Source: Dicaeum eximium
Lineage: Eukaryota > Chordata > Aves > Passeriformes > Dicaeidae
Reading direction: 5' to 3'
Assembly: GCA_013396995.1 (NCBI GenBank)
Contig: VWZP01005658.1
Span: 1,263,653 to 1,327,652, forward strand
Length of the DNA stretch: 64,000 bases
Shown here: positions 1 through 12,519 of the stretch, one piece after another
How positions within the stretch are numbered: position 1 is the stretch's first letter
Layout: each line of letters begins with the position of its first letter
Position numbers and translations under genes: made by a program
Notes under the pieces: generated by a model
What the model was told of the DNA's origin: nothing
The model's database searches: none
What the model saw: the letters and a program-made list of their open reading frames with translations, nothing else

Positions 1-1412
1 TTTCACCACATCAATGTGTATTGCATGAAATTCCACGCCACTCAATGCTAATTTACAAAACCCACTTATTATACACAGAAATGGGGATGAGGGAGCCTCC
101 TCTTGGAAAAGAATGCATAGCACCTGTGCTAGCAGGAAATTTTTATTAGCTAAACTAAACTGAAAACTGAGAACAGATGTCTAGTTGTAAGATTGAGGGA
201 GAAACTTTTGGTGTTTCCTCTTCTAGCTTTTGTTCCTCAACAAACACTGTAAACAACAATAAAACCACCATATTTTAGAAAACAACCAGCACTTCTGTGG
301 CTTCAGTAAAGTAAAACCTCTCAAGCTGTTCTGCACAGTTAACCTGCTGATTCAATAGAAAAATCATTTTGCTGCAAGATGTCATATTTATTTTTGACAA
401 CTGAATTTTCACAGATTCAGGATGCAGAACACAGCATAGAAAAACTGTTCCTGCTAACAAATGACTTGCAGGAGGCATCAAGGTGCCAGTACTGGTTGTT
501 CTATGAGCCAGAAGTGTTTCCAGCAAACGAACTGTAACGGTTTAACCAAGGAACTCCCTGGGCAGGAAGTCCTACCTGTGCTCACTCACTACATATTGCT
601 TCTGTATTGGTGTGTCAAACATGGGCCCTGAGCCAGGATGATGGAAAGGAACTGAAAAAGGAAGATGTAAGCACAAAAGTGACACCAGGCCCTTTCTTTA
701 AAATGTGACTTCTGCAGATTTAATGTTTTTTTGTTTTTTTTTTTTTTCCTGGAATGGTATGTGTTTTAAATATCATAGCATGATGTAGTTTGTCTCAGTC
801 CTTGTAAAATAACCAAGGGTTTTTATTGCTTTTTAAAAATTTCCTTTTTCCTACCCTTCTAACTTTCAGTTAAACATATCAAACATACCTTTAGTTCTTT
901 TTTATCTAGACCCCCTCCATAAGAGCAAATAATCTGCCTATGTGGAGTTCAACTGAGTAAGACAGCTCAGCTGAACAAGATCTAGGTAAGTGGAAGATTT
1001 TCAGAGGCTTTTTGGCAGTAGGAAAGAGAAAGAAATCAGAGACTGGTGGCAGAGCATTACACCAGAAACTCCTTTTTTATGTAGTATTATGCCAAATTGA
1101 AAAAAAAAATGGATAGATGACATGTCCATGTTCACTTCTCTGATAAAAGCAAGAGATCTACTCATGTAACTGCTGTGAATTCAGACTGCAACAATCCATT
1201 ACAAATTTCTGGGATGGGAATAAGAAATGTAATATGGTCCAGTGTTAAGACAATTTCAGATTCCTTATGCATTGCTCTCTGTAATGATTAAAAATCTAGG
1301 GTTGGCTTTGATTTGGTCATTTAATCAAGAATTTTAATCTGTATTTTTACTGGAGAGTCCTGGTGGGCCTGAATAGATCCATTGTACATGTTTTTAATAC
1401 CTAAGCAGTTAC
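1..1412 (-). other. SPHKAP: SPHKAP intron 4, partial
   Basis: This is AT-rich intron sequence downstream of exon 4. It holds a poly-T tract at 726-747 and no further SPHKAP exon that I can recognise on the minus strand. The small open frame near 275-526 has no flanking splice signals or familiar motifs. Confidence 0.8.
726..747. repeat. poly-T tract
   Basis: Twenty-two bases, all T except one G, in SPHKAP intron 4. Confidence 0.9.
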
Positions 1413-1472
1413 CTGTTTCACTTGCTCATCGCTGCAATCATCTCTGTTGGCATCTAAATTCACAAAGCAAAC
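1413..1472 (-). CDS. SPHKAP: SPHKAP coding exon 4 (60 nt, 20 residues)
   Basis: On the minus strand the exon follows a good acceptor (CTTTCTCCCTCATTACAG) and ends in CAG before the donor GTAACT. It is in phase 0 at both ends and reads VCFVNLDANRDDCSDEQ then VKQ. In mammalian SPHKAP, as I remember it, the segment VCFVNLDVNKDEC... follows directly after ...SENCAS, and the upstream exon at 20383-20493 ends with exactly NCAS. The residues CFVNLD, the following Asp/Cys and the acidic run are conserved, while the C-terminal third has diverged. The segment belongs to the conserved N-terminal block shared with AKAP11-like proteins; no catalytic function is expected. The next coding exon (human KLVNVSPDLPKL... 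region) is not in the 1412 bases to the left, so it lies outside the window. Confidence 0.92.
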
Positions 1473-4400
1473 CTGTAATGAGGGAGAAAGAGAAAAAGCA
1501 CTTTATAAAGTTGTATTAGAGTGGCAGCAACCCTTTTAAAGCCACTATATTTTAATTTTCTAGCCTTGTTGCTGAATCTGTGAAGCCTTTTCCTAGTACA
1601 AGAAAGGTAGAAAGGTTAGTAAAGAGAACAGCGGAGTAGATGTTAAGAAAGGAGGAAAAAAGGAGTAATACTTTCCCTAACTCCATGTAAATATCCCATA
1701 GAAAATGAAAATGCTCTAAATTATCCCCTTCATCAACACTGTTGTGTTAGGCACCCAAGCTCCTGTTGTGTGCCTGCTTTTACACCAAGACAACCCTGAT
1801 TTCAGTTTATATATGCACATGCCATATGTACAGATTTTGACCATCTGCAGTAACAGCCAGCACAGCAGATGGAAAGATCCAGCCAGTGCTCCCATTATAA
1901 ACCAAAAAACCATCCAGTGAAGAATAAAGCATTTTGCTCTTTGAAATAGTTTAATGGCATCTTTACATGAACTTACAGACATATTTTCCTGCCCTTTTAA
2001 AATTTTAGCAAAAATATTTCTGTGTCTGATAACGACAACAATCAGGATAAACCACTGTCATCTGCTGATCTTTTAAGAAATAGTTATAAAAATATCTAAG
2101 CTACAAAATAGTAAAAATATCCTCTAGCAACATAGTATGGTGGTTATGTAATGTCCTAAACATGTTACAGTTGATTAGACAAACACTTCTATTACTTTCT
2201 ACTGGGTTTTCAGGTATAGGCACTTCACATATCAACAAGAGGTAGTTACCAAAAAGCACTAGAAAATTATACCCTTGATTTGCACACGAACTTGCCCACA
2301 ACAATATGAGATGTGAGTTATGAGGTGCAGGTGTATGCATGTGTGTTTGCTTAGGGAACCATTGATTTGGCACCAGGGTAGGGGTGTGGGAAGGTGTGGG
2401 GCCAGTTTCAAGTCCTCTCCAGCATGGTCACCCCACATTGAAGGTAGGGCTGGTACTGAGGAGTGCTGTGAAAAAGCTGCACAGGAGCAGTTGTGTCTTC
2501 AGGGACATTCCAGCCAAACACCTGATTCTCTGCTAAAACTTGGCTTGCCCTTTGCCACCTCCATGGGAGGATGGCTCATGACTTTGCTGTGCTGAACAGT
2601 GGCACTGCTACCAGAGACACTGACTGCCACCCTACAGCCAGGCCCTCTCCAAGCAGCCAAAACAATCATCTCTGGCTCAGGTGTGCATGGCACATAACTC
2701 ACTAATGCCTCAACAGAAGAAACCCCAGTACAAGCAGGAATATCTAGTATTTTAAGTCACGTTATCTTTCTTTCTTTTTAATTTTTTTTAATTGATTTTC
2801 AGAACCTAATGAACTTGCACTATAAAACCTGCAGCAATATTGAATCCAGTTTCCAAATACACTTGTCAAATTCCATTGACATTGATTTATTATACTGCCA
2901 TTGCAGTCTTTAGCATTTCCTGTTCTGTGGATTTTGCAGTTTTAATTACAGGCAATTTTTAAACAAAAACAGCTTCACAATGGTGAAGGACACTGATTTG
3001 AACTCCTTTACTTTTTCCCTTTGCTGTGAGCAGGAGGCAGGACTAGATGGGGAGGTACTGTAACCATAAATTACCTCTACAGTTCCATCCTGGCCTGGTC
3101 TGCACTACTCCTTCCTTCTAGGAAGTTCACTGTGAGGATATTTTTGTTGGAGATACTTCAGTAGTAGTGCTCAAAGAGAAAATTATCTACTATGAAAAAT
3201 CCCTCCCTATTTTCTGCTTACATAATACAAGTTTTAAGCTCTCATTAGCTTGCATTGCTTGATTAACTTCTAGTAATTATCAGGGACACCTCAATTGAAA
3301 CAAGGCAAAACACCACTAGAGAACAATTAATTATCTTAGGATGGAAATACTGAACAAATAATGAAGAGCCAAGGTCAGGTCAGGATTTGCTAACCTCAAT
3401 TTAATTCTGATTTTTTTTTCTTTGTATCAGATGCAGCTTAGTTTAGCTGTAACCCAACCTACTCCTCATCATGGTATCTTTAAATGTCAGTCCTTTCCCA
3501 GCCACTTCCTTACACTTCATATCCTTGACTTCCCACAAACACCTTTTCAGTTCCAAAGTGTGTCTACTTTCCACTTACACTGATCATACAGAAACTTCAA
3601 GACATCACCTTTTTTCTGTCTTAAACACTTTGGAGGGAGAAAACAACATTTAAAGGGTGTTGCATAATACAAAAAGGAAACAACCCACCACCCAAATTCA
3701 GGAGTTGCACACTGAGATAGTCACCCACAACTTCCCGGGTAGATGCCAGCATTTACTTTTGGTTCAGTAGTTTTTCCAAGTTTAGAAATCCCATTTGCTC
3801 AAGAGAGAAAAGTGCTGTTCTTTTGGTGAACATGTACCACTGCACTGAAACACAGAACAAAGCACGTCCCCAAACCATTTACTGCACAGGCACACTGTAA
3901 ATAGCAACTCTTGCACTATGCAGATTCTTGTACATCAGTAGCACAGCTTTGACCCCCAACCTTCCTCTCATCAAATCCTCCACGCATTTCTACTAGGATA
4001 GCTCCAGCCAGGTTTTCATCACTAACTTGCTGAGCTCTTGAAGAAGTCTTTACTTTCCAGGATCATATAAAAATCAAATAGAGAAACTTTTTTTTCTTTG
4101 CTTTTTCTTGTGTATTTTGCATAATATCTATGACTGGTAAGAGGTGCATGGGGTAAATTCTATAGATCAGTGGAGTCCTGAAATCTGCTCTTGAGTTGGT
4201 GCAGAAATTATGTAGACACCTCACTTCTTAAAAGAACTATATATTAAAAAAATTCTTTAATAAAGTATCAAAGGATGTAATGTAAACACAGTATATTTTC
4301 CTCACTGACAAATGGCCTCAGGATATAGTTAACCTGGTAAGCAAAGTGAGAGCCACAACCCTGTGTTCTGTGCTGTGAAGGACTATGGTCAACACTTGCT

Positions 4401-6693
4401 TGAAATGCTGCAGGAGGTGGGCTTTTTTCCCCCATAAAATCAAATACATCTACATAATACCACCCTCCCAAAAATTTCAGTATCTATTTTAAAAAAAGGG
4501 AAGCTAAACTGAAGAGACAAGACTCGAAAATGAGAACTCTATACAGATGGCTTGTGCAACCTGAATTTTACCTCATATGCCCACATTTATGCAATGCAGT
4601 ATTGCTGCCTGATTCCGTGAACAGGAAGCCTGCAAAAAGGGTGAAAATTATGTAGAATCAGAGTACTCTGTTATCTGCCATTTTCTAACATTCAAACCGA
4701 TGACTTTGTAACCTAAAGGACACTCCTAAACATTGCTTCTTAGTTTCTAATCCATCAATAGCTGGATTAGGACAACACAGTTAAATAGACTATCAAAGCG
4801 GTAGCAGGGCTATATGCAGGTGACACAAACTGTTCCATCCCTGTCATTCCACCACTGCACCCATCCATCTGATCCTCAGCTTTGGCCTAGGTGTCACCAG
4901 CAGGCTGGGTTTGGTGCCAAGCACCTCAGCAGAGGCTAAATGTCTGTGCAGATGTTTGGATTTGCAGCAGAACTGTGTAGAACTCTCCATGTTCTGTGCT
5001 GTCCTGGTTGGTATTTCAGGGCATAAATGCTGTCTTGAAAACAAGCTTACAGAGTCTTTATCTCCCAGGTCTGTGCTGTTCTGCTTTTCCCATCCTCTTC
5101 CTGACACATCACTGAGTCAACTCAAGCCAGGTGCCAATCCAGACACCCCACGAGACACTTAGAGGGGACAACTGGTTTGGGACTGCTCTTTTATCTGTCC
5201 ATAAAACTCATGTTTAGTTTCCTACAAACAGAAGTAAAAAAGGTAATTAGCCCCTGGAGAGAAAGTAGCTCTGAGTAGGCAGTTCCTGGGTGCCAAGTTA
5301 AAACAGTGTGAATGCCTAAACCTGAGGATGTGCAGGATACAGCTGTGGGGTATGAGAAGGTGAGCAACTGCTGAGCCCAGGACTGAAGGTAGTTTTATGT
5401 AAAAAACCAGTTAAAGTGCTAGCAGAAATGCAGTCCTCATGGCAGAGAACTGCAGCAGCAACTGCAGCTCCACAGCAGGAAAGGCAGGATCAGGCTGTGC
5501 TGCCCCTCGCAGCCAGAGCTTCCCCCAGGCCCTCAGCAGTGATTTGTTCCCTTTAAATGTTACCATCTGCTGCTGACCAGAGTGCAGTGGCAGGAGCAGA
5601 AGGCAGCTGTGTGTCAGGACAGCCAGCTGTGTCCTTTCTGTCCTAGTTTGGGTGACCAGGTAGGCAGCTCTCCCAGTGTCACTTTTAAATTTAAATGCAC
5701 CTTGCTGCACTTCTTTGCATCTAGCCTTGTTGTTTGTGAGTAACATACATCCTACACCAGTGCAGTGATGTTCTGATTATTATTTAGCATTATCTTTTGA
5801 AATACTAAAGCTTGGCATTTTACTTCCATGTTGTTTCCCCTCCATATTTTGGACAGGTATGGTTTATTCTCAGGGTGTGTGTTGTTTCTTATACACTATT
5901 ATTCTAAACACTTTATCCCTTTTTAAATGTAGGACTGTGAAGGCACAGTTTGTGAAGAGGGTGATTGAGTTTTACATCAACTGTGATTGCTGTGACAGTT
6001 GTTTTAAGGATTTAATGGAATCTCTGACCACAATAATTTCTGCTCTTAGCAATGACTCTATGATAGGATGGCAGATTTGAAATTCTGAACCTATTCTCAT
6101 CCTAATTTCATCTCTGCAAAGTAGAAAAACAATATAGTTGCTCTAAACTTCTATTAGACCTAAGTCTGAGTCTCCTGGCTTTAGAAAGATTAGATCACTG
6201 TAATTTCCCCACAGCACAGAAACAGAATAGAGCTGCTCCAAGGCATTGCTCACTGGAATGGTGACTATTTCAGAGAACCTACAGCTGCATGATGGGCTCC
6301 CTCAGGAGCTGAAGTCAGTGAAAGCCTGAGGAAAAAATATTGTTTTACCCTGTACTTGTGAGGCAAAGTAAACTGTAACCCACAGAAAATATCAAAGGAG
6401 TGGCAACGTGCCAGATTTTGTCCAGAAATTTGCTGTGAGCTTTGTCTCTTAGAAAATGACCAGAATCACTCATATATTTTTGACTTATATTAGGATGGCA
6501 TAAAATGCCTTTTCCAGCAGATTGTACCCATACAGCCAGTTTGTTTGACAGGAGCATTTGTTTTGATGGTTAGCAAAATGCTGCTCTGCAAAACTCCCAA
6601 ATAGAACTTTGCATTTATTTTCACTTGTCTTATTTATGCTTATGTGATGGCTAAATAAAAACTCTTGGACTTCCTGTGATATATAGATACAAA

Positions 6694-6738
6694 TGTGTGT
6701 GTATATATATATATATATAAATAGTATATATATGTGTA
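6694..6738. repeat. TG/TA microsatellite
   Basis: A short TG run continues into about ten TA units, a break, then a second TA run. It lies in SPHKAP intron 3. Confidence 0.95.
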
Positions 6739-9700
6739 CTGTCTGTAAGGTCCCCAAATCATTGACCTCTCTGTTCTTTAAAATTGCGATTTCTTAAATC
6801 TTGTAATCCCAACAGAGTTTCAAATACCTTTTTTTTTTTAGAAATATAAAAAACCAAATAGCTGTGAAATGATGATTTCTAAATAAATGTTCTAAAATAT
6901 CATACAAGATCATCCATTAGCTAATAAGGAAACAAACTAATAATTCTGAAGATCCCCTAGCAATTTATTTATCATCTAGGTCTGGTAGGACTTGTGTGAA
7001 AGGAGGCTGGTTGCAAACCTTTTTAGGAAGCTTGTGGCTTTGGTCACTTTGCCACAATTATTTACTAAAAGAAAACTTTCCTACCTGATACTTGAGACCT
7101 CTATGGCTCCAACTCTCAGTATAAATTCTGCAATATGGTTCTGATTCATGTGCTGGAAAGCTGCTGTCAGGTTTTCCCTGTGACTCAGGCTTTGGAGAGT
7201 AGAAGTCTCCCTACATTGCATCTTCAGACATTTGGGCTCTTGGGCAAATTCCCTGCATTTGATGGGAATCAACCACTGATTGTTATCAACCACTGTGACT
7301 GCCCCAATGAATATGCACATGCTGGGTGTAAAACTTCCTTCACAGAAATGACTTTGCACTCATCAAGGCCAGAAGCAATAGCCAGCCTAATATTTCTACC
7401 CTTTGCTTGTCTCTCATTACCATTACAAAGTTAACTTTTTTTTTCTGTCACCACTTTTATTTATAAACTGGCACAATTCCTTTTTACTGCAGAACGAATA
7501 GAAATATTAGTGCTTGTGCAAGACTAAAGAGTTAATGTACATTTCTGTAAAACCTTATACGCCTGCATTAATCTTATTAATTTTTTTTGATAGGTCTTAT
7601 GATTATTTATTTTCTTTCATTCTGTATCCATTTAAATGTTAAATAGAATCTCAGAGGACTAGATAATATAAGTGTGACAGTTAACACATCTGATTTCAAG
7701 GCCAGTCCAAATACAAAAATGATAATTATAAACCAATAAACCATAATTGATACTATCATTTAGCTTTGTTTAAGTTAACATTGACTTTTTCCATTTCCTG
7801 TATTTGAAAATTGTTGGTATGGAAAAATTACAGTTCCATCAGACCGTTGCATGAGGTGGTATCTTAAAGGAGAATTTGTTCATGAGCAAAATAATAAGTA
7901 GTAACCTGAATTCAGTTTGTGGGTTGCTCAGAAGCCAATCCTGCACCTTATCCTTTTCCTGCCTCCTCTGACCTCCTGCTCAGCAGGGCAGGCCTGTTTC
8001 TGAAATACAAACACAGCCTGCAACAATGCATCAGTGGCCAGGCTGCTCCAGAAAGAAAAAGACAAAACTTCATAAAACAGTACTTTTGAATTTTAGACAC
8101 TTCCAGGGAATAGATTTTATAGAAACCGTTGAAACTTTAAATTGCCAAAAAGCATTGATGCAATGAAGTTTTAACTGCTGTGGTTAATTATAGGCCAGAC
8201 TCTGCTAAATAACTCAGCAGAAACAGAGGTCAGTCCCAAGAGGTTTTGTTTAAGTGACTGAAACCATCACTGGCTAAGAACACTGTCCCAAATGCACCAA
8301 AGAATATAAAATATTTAATGGTTTCTAAAAAAAAGCTATCTAACAATGAAACCAAGGTGAAAGACTGACTCCCTGCAGCCCCAAATTCTGATTGTCTTGG
8401 CAGTCTCTGCCCAGGCTGGTTTTGGTAAGCCAAGGAATACAACTGCTTGCAGTCTACAAAGCCAAACAGATGAATTCTATAATCCTGTAAGCAACTGAAG
8501 CAAAGGAAATTATGATAATGTTTGATTTACAGAAAAGAGAACATTGACGGTACATTACTAAATGAACACTCAGATTTCTGGGACAGTTGAGCATTTTCCT
8601 AATGTTTTCTTTAACACACCTAGATACTTTTATTTGGTACTGCACTGCTCTAAACTACTATAAAAATCAATTATTTTTCTCAAAGACATTTGTATGACAT
8701 GTAGAAGCACAAAATGAGATTAAAGCGTTGTAAGTACTTAAATCCATTCTGCTTATCTGTGCACAGCCAACTGTTCTGTGGTGCTCTACAGGATTTTTCA
8801 GTACTTGAGAAAGATGAGGAAGTCAATGTGGCTAAGCCCAATTAAAAAATGCAAATGATTTTGCTAAAGAAAGATGTCAAGTGAAAATACTCTATAGCAG
8901 TGACTGTGAGACTGCTGGGGCTCAAGCTCCGCCTGCTCCAGGTCTCTGGGGTGTCAGGATGAGCAGGTATTACCAGGTGTAAGGGCAGCTATCAGTGGAT
9001 AGCAAGAGTCAACTGTGCATTATACAACTAGATACAGGCTGTCAGATCAGCAGCTAAAACACCAGTATCTGGAACAGTGTATTTGGTTTTGAGTTGTTAA
9101 ACCGAGCTAGTTCTTCCTTACTTGCCTCCACTACTCTAATTATACTTATCACTTCATTATAATATATAATTTGTTCCCCCCTCCCCCAATCTTTTTAAGT
9201 AAAATGTTAGTATGCATAATAGCTCAGAGAGTGTATCTCATTTTTGCTCTGTTTTTCACACAATGGGGCAGATCTGCTGTATTTTGCAGTCTCCCAGGCT
9301 TAGGTGCCTTTTGTTCTGGACTACACTGGGGGAAGAAGGAATAGGGAGGTGGCACTTTGCAGGGCAGCAGGAAAATCCAGCAGCTCCATGGTTGTCACAC
9401 CTTATGAAACTCTTCCTGATACTCAAAGCTTTCTGTGAAGGGATTTCAGCACTGTATCCAGTAGATCAGAAACTGTTGTCTCTAGATGAAAAACAGGCTC
9501 CTCTGATTAAAAAATTCTTTACTGAAAGCAGATTATTCTGTAATTTCTCTCTGCTTTTCAGAGGATGGGGTGAGAATTAAGGAAGGAAGCACAAGGTCTG
9601 ATGACAGGTTTTGATTGAGCTCAGTTGTATGATAAACACGCACCATTATGCACCGTAAGAAATCTGGACTGTAAAATCTAACTGATCTGGAAAATTTCCT

Positions 9701-12505
9701 CAGCTCTTCCTTTTCTCCACCAGGCCCATCCTGGCCCCAGTCCTTCTTCTTGCTTCCTGCCTCATAAAATTACATTTTTAAACCAAGACCATTGTGTTTT
9801 CTCCCCTTGAAAAGGATTGTTTCACCTTTCCATTAACAGAATTTAGATTCAGCATACAAAATACCCAGCTATTGCTAACCACTGTTACAAGCAGTAGAAA
9901 TTACAGCTTTGTGATGGATACAGTCTGGGGACAGTGATGATTTTCATCATTTTTAACCAAACCTTTTGGGACTGACCCCTGTTTCTGCTGCAGTAGATGA
10001 GCACAGTATCTGTCTGCTCATGCATGCTCTACAAATTGCAGGACAGCTCTGCCCCAGCTGTTAGACAGGTTATAAATGGGTAGAGCTCTGAGGCAGCAAG
10101 ATTTCTTGAAAAAGAAGGAATGGTACCGGTTCTTGTGCTTATGAATCAGCCTGGAAAACAGCTGTCTGAGATTAGAAAAGTCTGCTTATCTATGTGTTAG
10201 CACCTTAAGGTTAACTTTTCAGCATGGTGATGTGTAAGCTCTGCCACTGCCACTTTCCTCTCAGTAGACTTTATTAGAGTGTAGCTCTGTCTGGTTTCTC
10301 TGTTGTATAAGGAAGGTTTGAGTTCACACCCTTACAATTTCTCAGTTTCATCTGTATTCATGAAACCTGTAGCAACTCTGGCTCTGGAACCTCTGGCCTA
10401 TTGTCAAATTAGACAGATATCATCCAGTAAGCTCAAAAGTGACTATTTCACTTGAGCCTGAAATTATTTCTGTTGGTAAACAGGAAACCAGAAACTGTAA
10501 TCATGCATTTTTACTGAGGCAGTAATCCTAGGTGTTCTCTTGATTCTTTAAAAACATTTAATCAAACTCATTTAAATAGAATTCAACTAGTTTGTCAAAT
10601 TATTTTTATTCAGACAAACCCACAGCTGGTTTGGGAGAATGTTTTGCCTAATCATATGTATTTTTGGACAGATTTAGGTAATTCCCCAGTTGAGTTCCCA
10701 AATCCAGTATGAGATAGTAAAGCTAAATCATTTCTTCTCACGGAGTTCTTCAAGCACTTTGAGGGAACTAAAAAAGAAAAAGGGTGCAGGGTGGATGTGT
10801 GGCTCTTGGAAGGACTTAGCTTACCCAAATACACAGTTCAAGAAGCAAATGGGGAAATTCTTTAAACTCTCACAGTAAATAAAGTGATTTTAACTGAGAA
10901 AATTATTTGTGGTGGATTTGATACTAATTCTTCCCATATACCTATGAAAAAATTACTTTAAAAATACGACTACCCACATTTGCATACTGTCAGTTAAAAA
11001 GACCATGGAATATCTCAATTAAAATTTGCAGCAATCTGGAGGAGGTGGCCATAACATCAGAATTATTGAATCCATCCCCAATCCCTGTGTGTCAGGCAGT
11101 TCTGTACTTCTGCACACTGATCCATTCTCACAAGTTCTGCATTCCCAGAGCCAGATCATAGAGCTGCTGTAATCATAGATGTTTTTCTACTAAATTACAT
11201 AGCAGCTGACAGAAATAAAGAGCTGTCCATGAGTCAGTCAGATTATTAGCTTTATCACTACCATTTTTAAGCTCTGCAATTAAAAAAAATTGGTTGTTTG
11301 TTCTACATACTTAGTTGCATACACAGTTGGAGAAAAAAAAATACCTGAATAACACTTCTCAGGGGTTTAGAGCAAACCCCTGGAATAAAACAAGAACATT
11401 CTAGCTTTCAGTTTCTTGTATCTGAAATAGTAAAGCTGGGAATCAGAAAGGTATTCTGGTCTGAACTTCTTTCCCTAGACAAGCTTCTACCAGGAAAACA
11501 TCTGCCTTCTTCATGGTCATCTTAAATCTGCAGGTCTAGACTCATACTACAGAAAGGAGAATTCCTACAGTGATGATTAAAGGCTGGGCTTCTGTAGTTG
11601 CCAGTCTCTTTGCAGAAGACCAAAGAGATGAGAAATCTTGGCATCTACTTGAGGAGTGGATTGGATCTTTTTGGAAAAGGAGCTGGAAATTTCAGCCTGT
11701 GCTAGATTCCTGCAGTACTACAGGGAGTGGTGTTTGTGGTCATTTCAGTGACAATGAAATGTGCGGTGATTTCTGTTTGTTCTCACACTTACAAATGTTG
11801 TATGGACAGCTGCAGTGCATCTTTCAGTTCACAGGGCACATGGACACATCCCTTGTCTATGCAAGGTCCTGACAGAAGCTCTTGTGGCAAAACAGCTGCA
11901 GTTAGGTGCAACCCACCTAACTGGTGGAAGCTAAGGTTCCATGCTCAGAGCACTAAGGAAGAACTTCCACCCTGGTATGTTCTTCAAGGTCTCACACTGT
12001 CATGGGGCTACTGTGTTTATCTGTGTGATAAACAACTGCTCACTTCACTCAGGTGGAGCTCTGCTGCCACAGCCAGCAGCAGCCTCAGCTGGAGCAGAGC
12101 AGTGAGACCCAGCCTGGGGCACAGGGCTCCTGCACCCACCCAGGCCCACGCACAGAGCTCTCAGCTATTTAACCGTGTCACTGTGCAGTCACACACACAC
12201 ACTCATGAGGAGGAAATGAGGATTATTTGGAGTAGGAATGTGCACGTGGCTTTCTTTTGCATATGGTTTCATAATGCCCAATGTGTCATCTTCATTCATC
12301 TTCCTTCTGGTTTTATAGCAGGCTTTAAAATGCCTTCATGCAGAGCAGTGAGGCGTGTGACACTGCCATTACAAAGCACGGAATGGAAAAGACACTTTCC
12401 TGTAATTTCTGGGAAAGAGAGATCTCAACCATTAACAAATAGCTGAAATGTGTGGGTTTCAGGTAATGTTCTTCAGAGTGTTCCGTCACAGTGTTCTCCC
12501 ACATG

Positions 12506-12519
12506 TTTTTTTTTTTTTT
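12506..12519. repeat. T14 homopolymer
   Basis: A run of fourteen T bases in SPHKAP intron 3. Confidence 0.9.

Noticed and set aside
5411..5746. 111-codon minus-strand frame in SPHKAP intron 3
   Set aside because: It lies in the same strand and gene but shows no acceptor/donor pair in a compatible phase, and its peptide does not match SPHKAP. The adjacent exons already join seamlessly.
7081..7359. Minus-strand frame ending beside a CAG/GTAGGA donor
   Set aside because: The donor looks usable but there is no good acceptor. The exon 3 to exon 4 junction (NCAS-VCFVNLD) matches the known protein without an insertion here.
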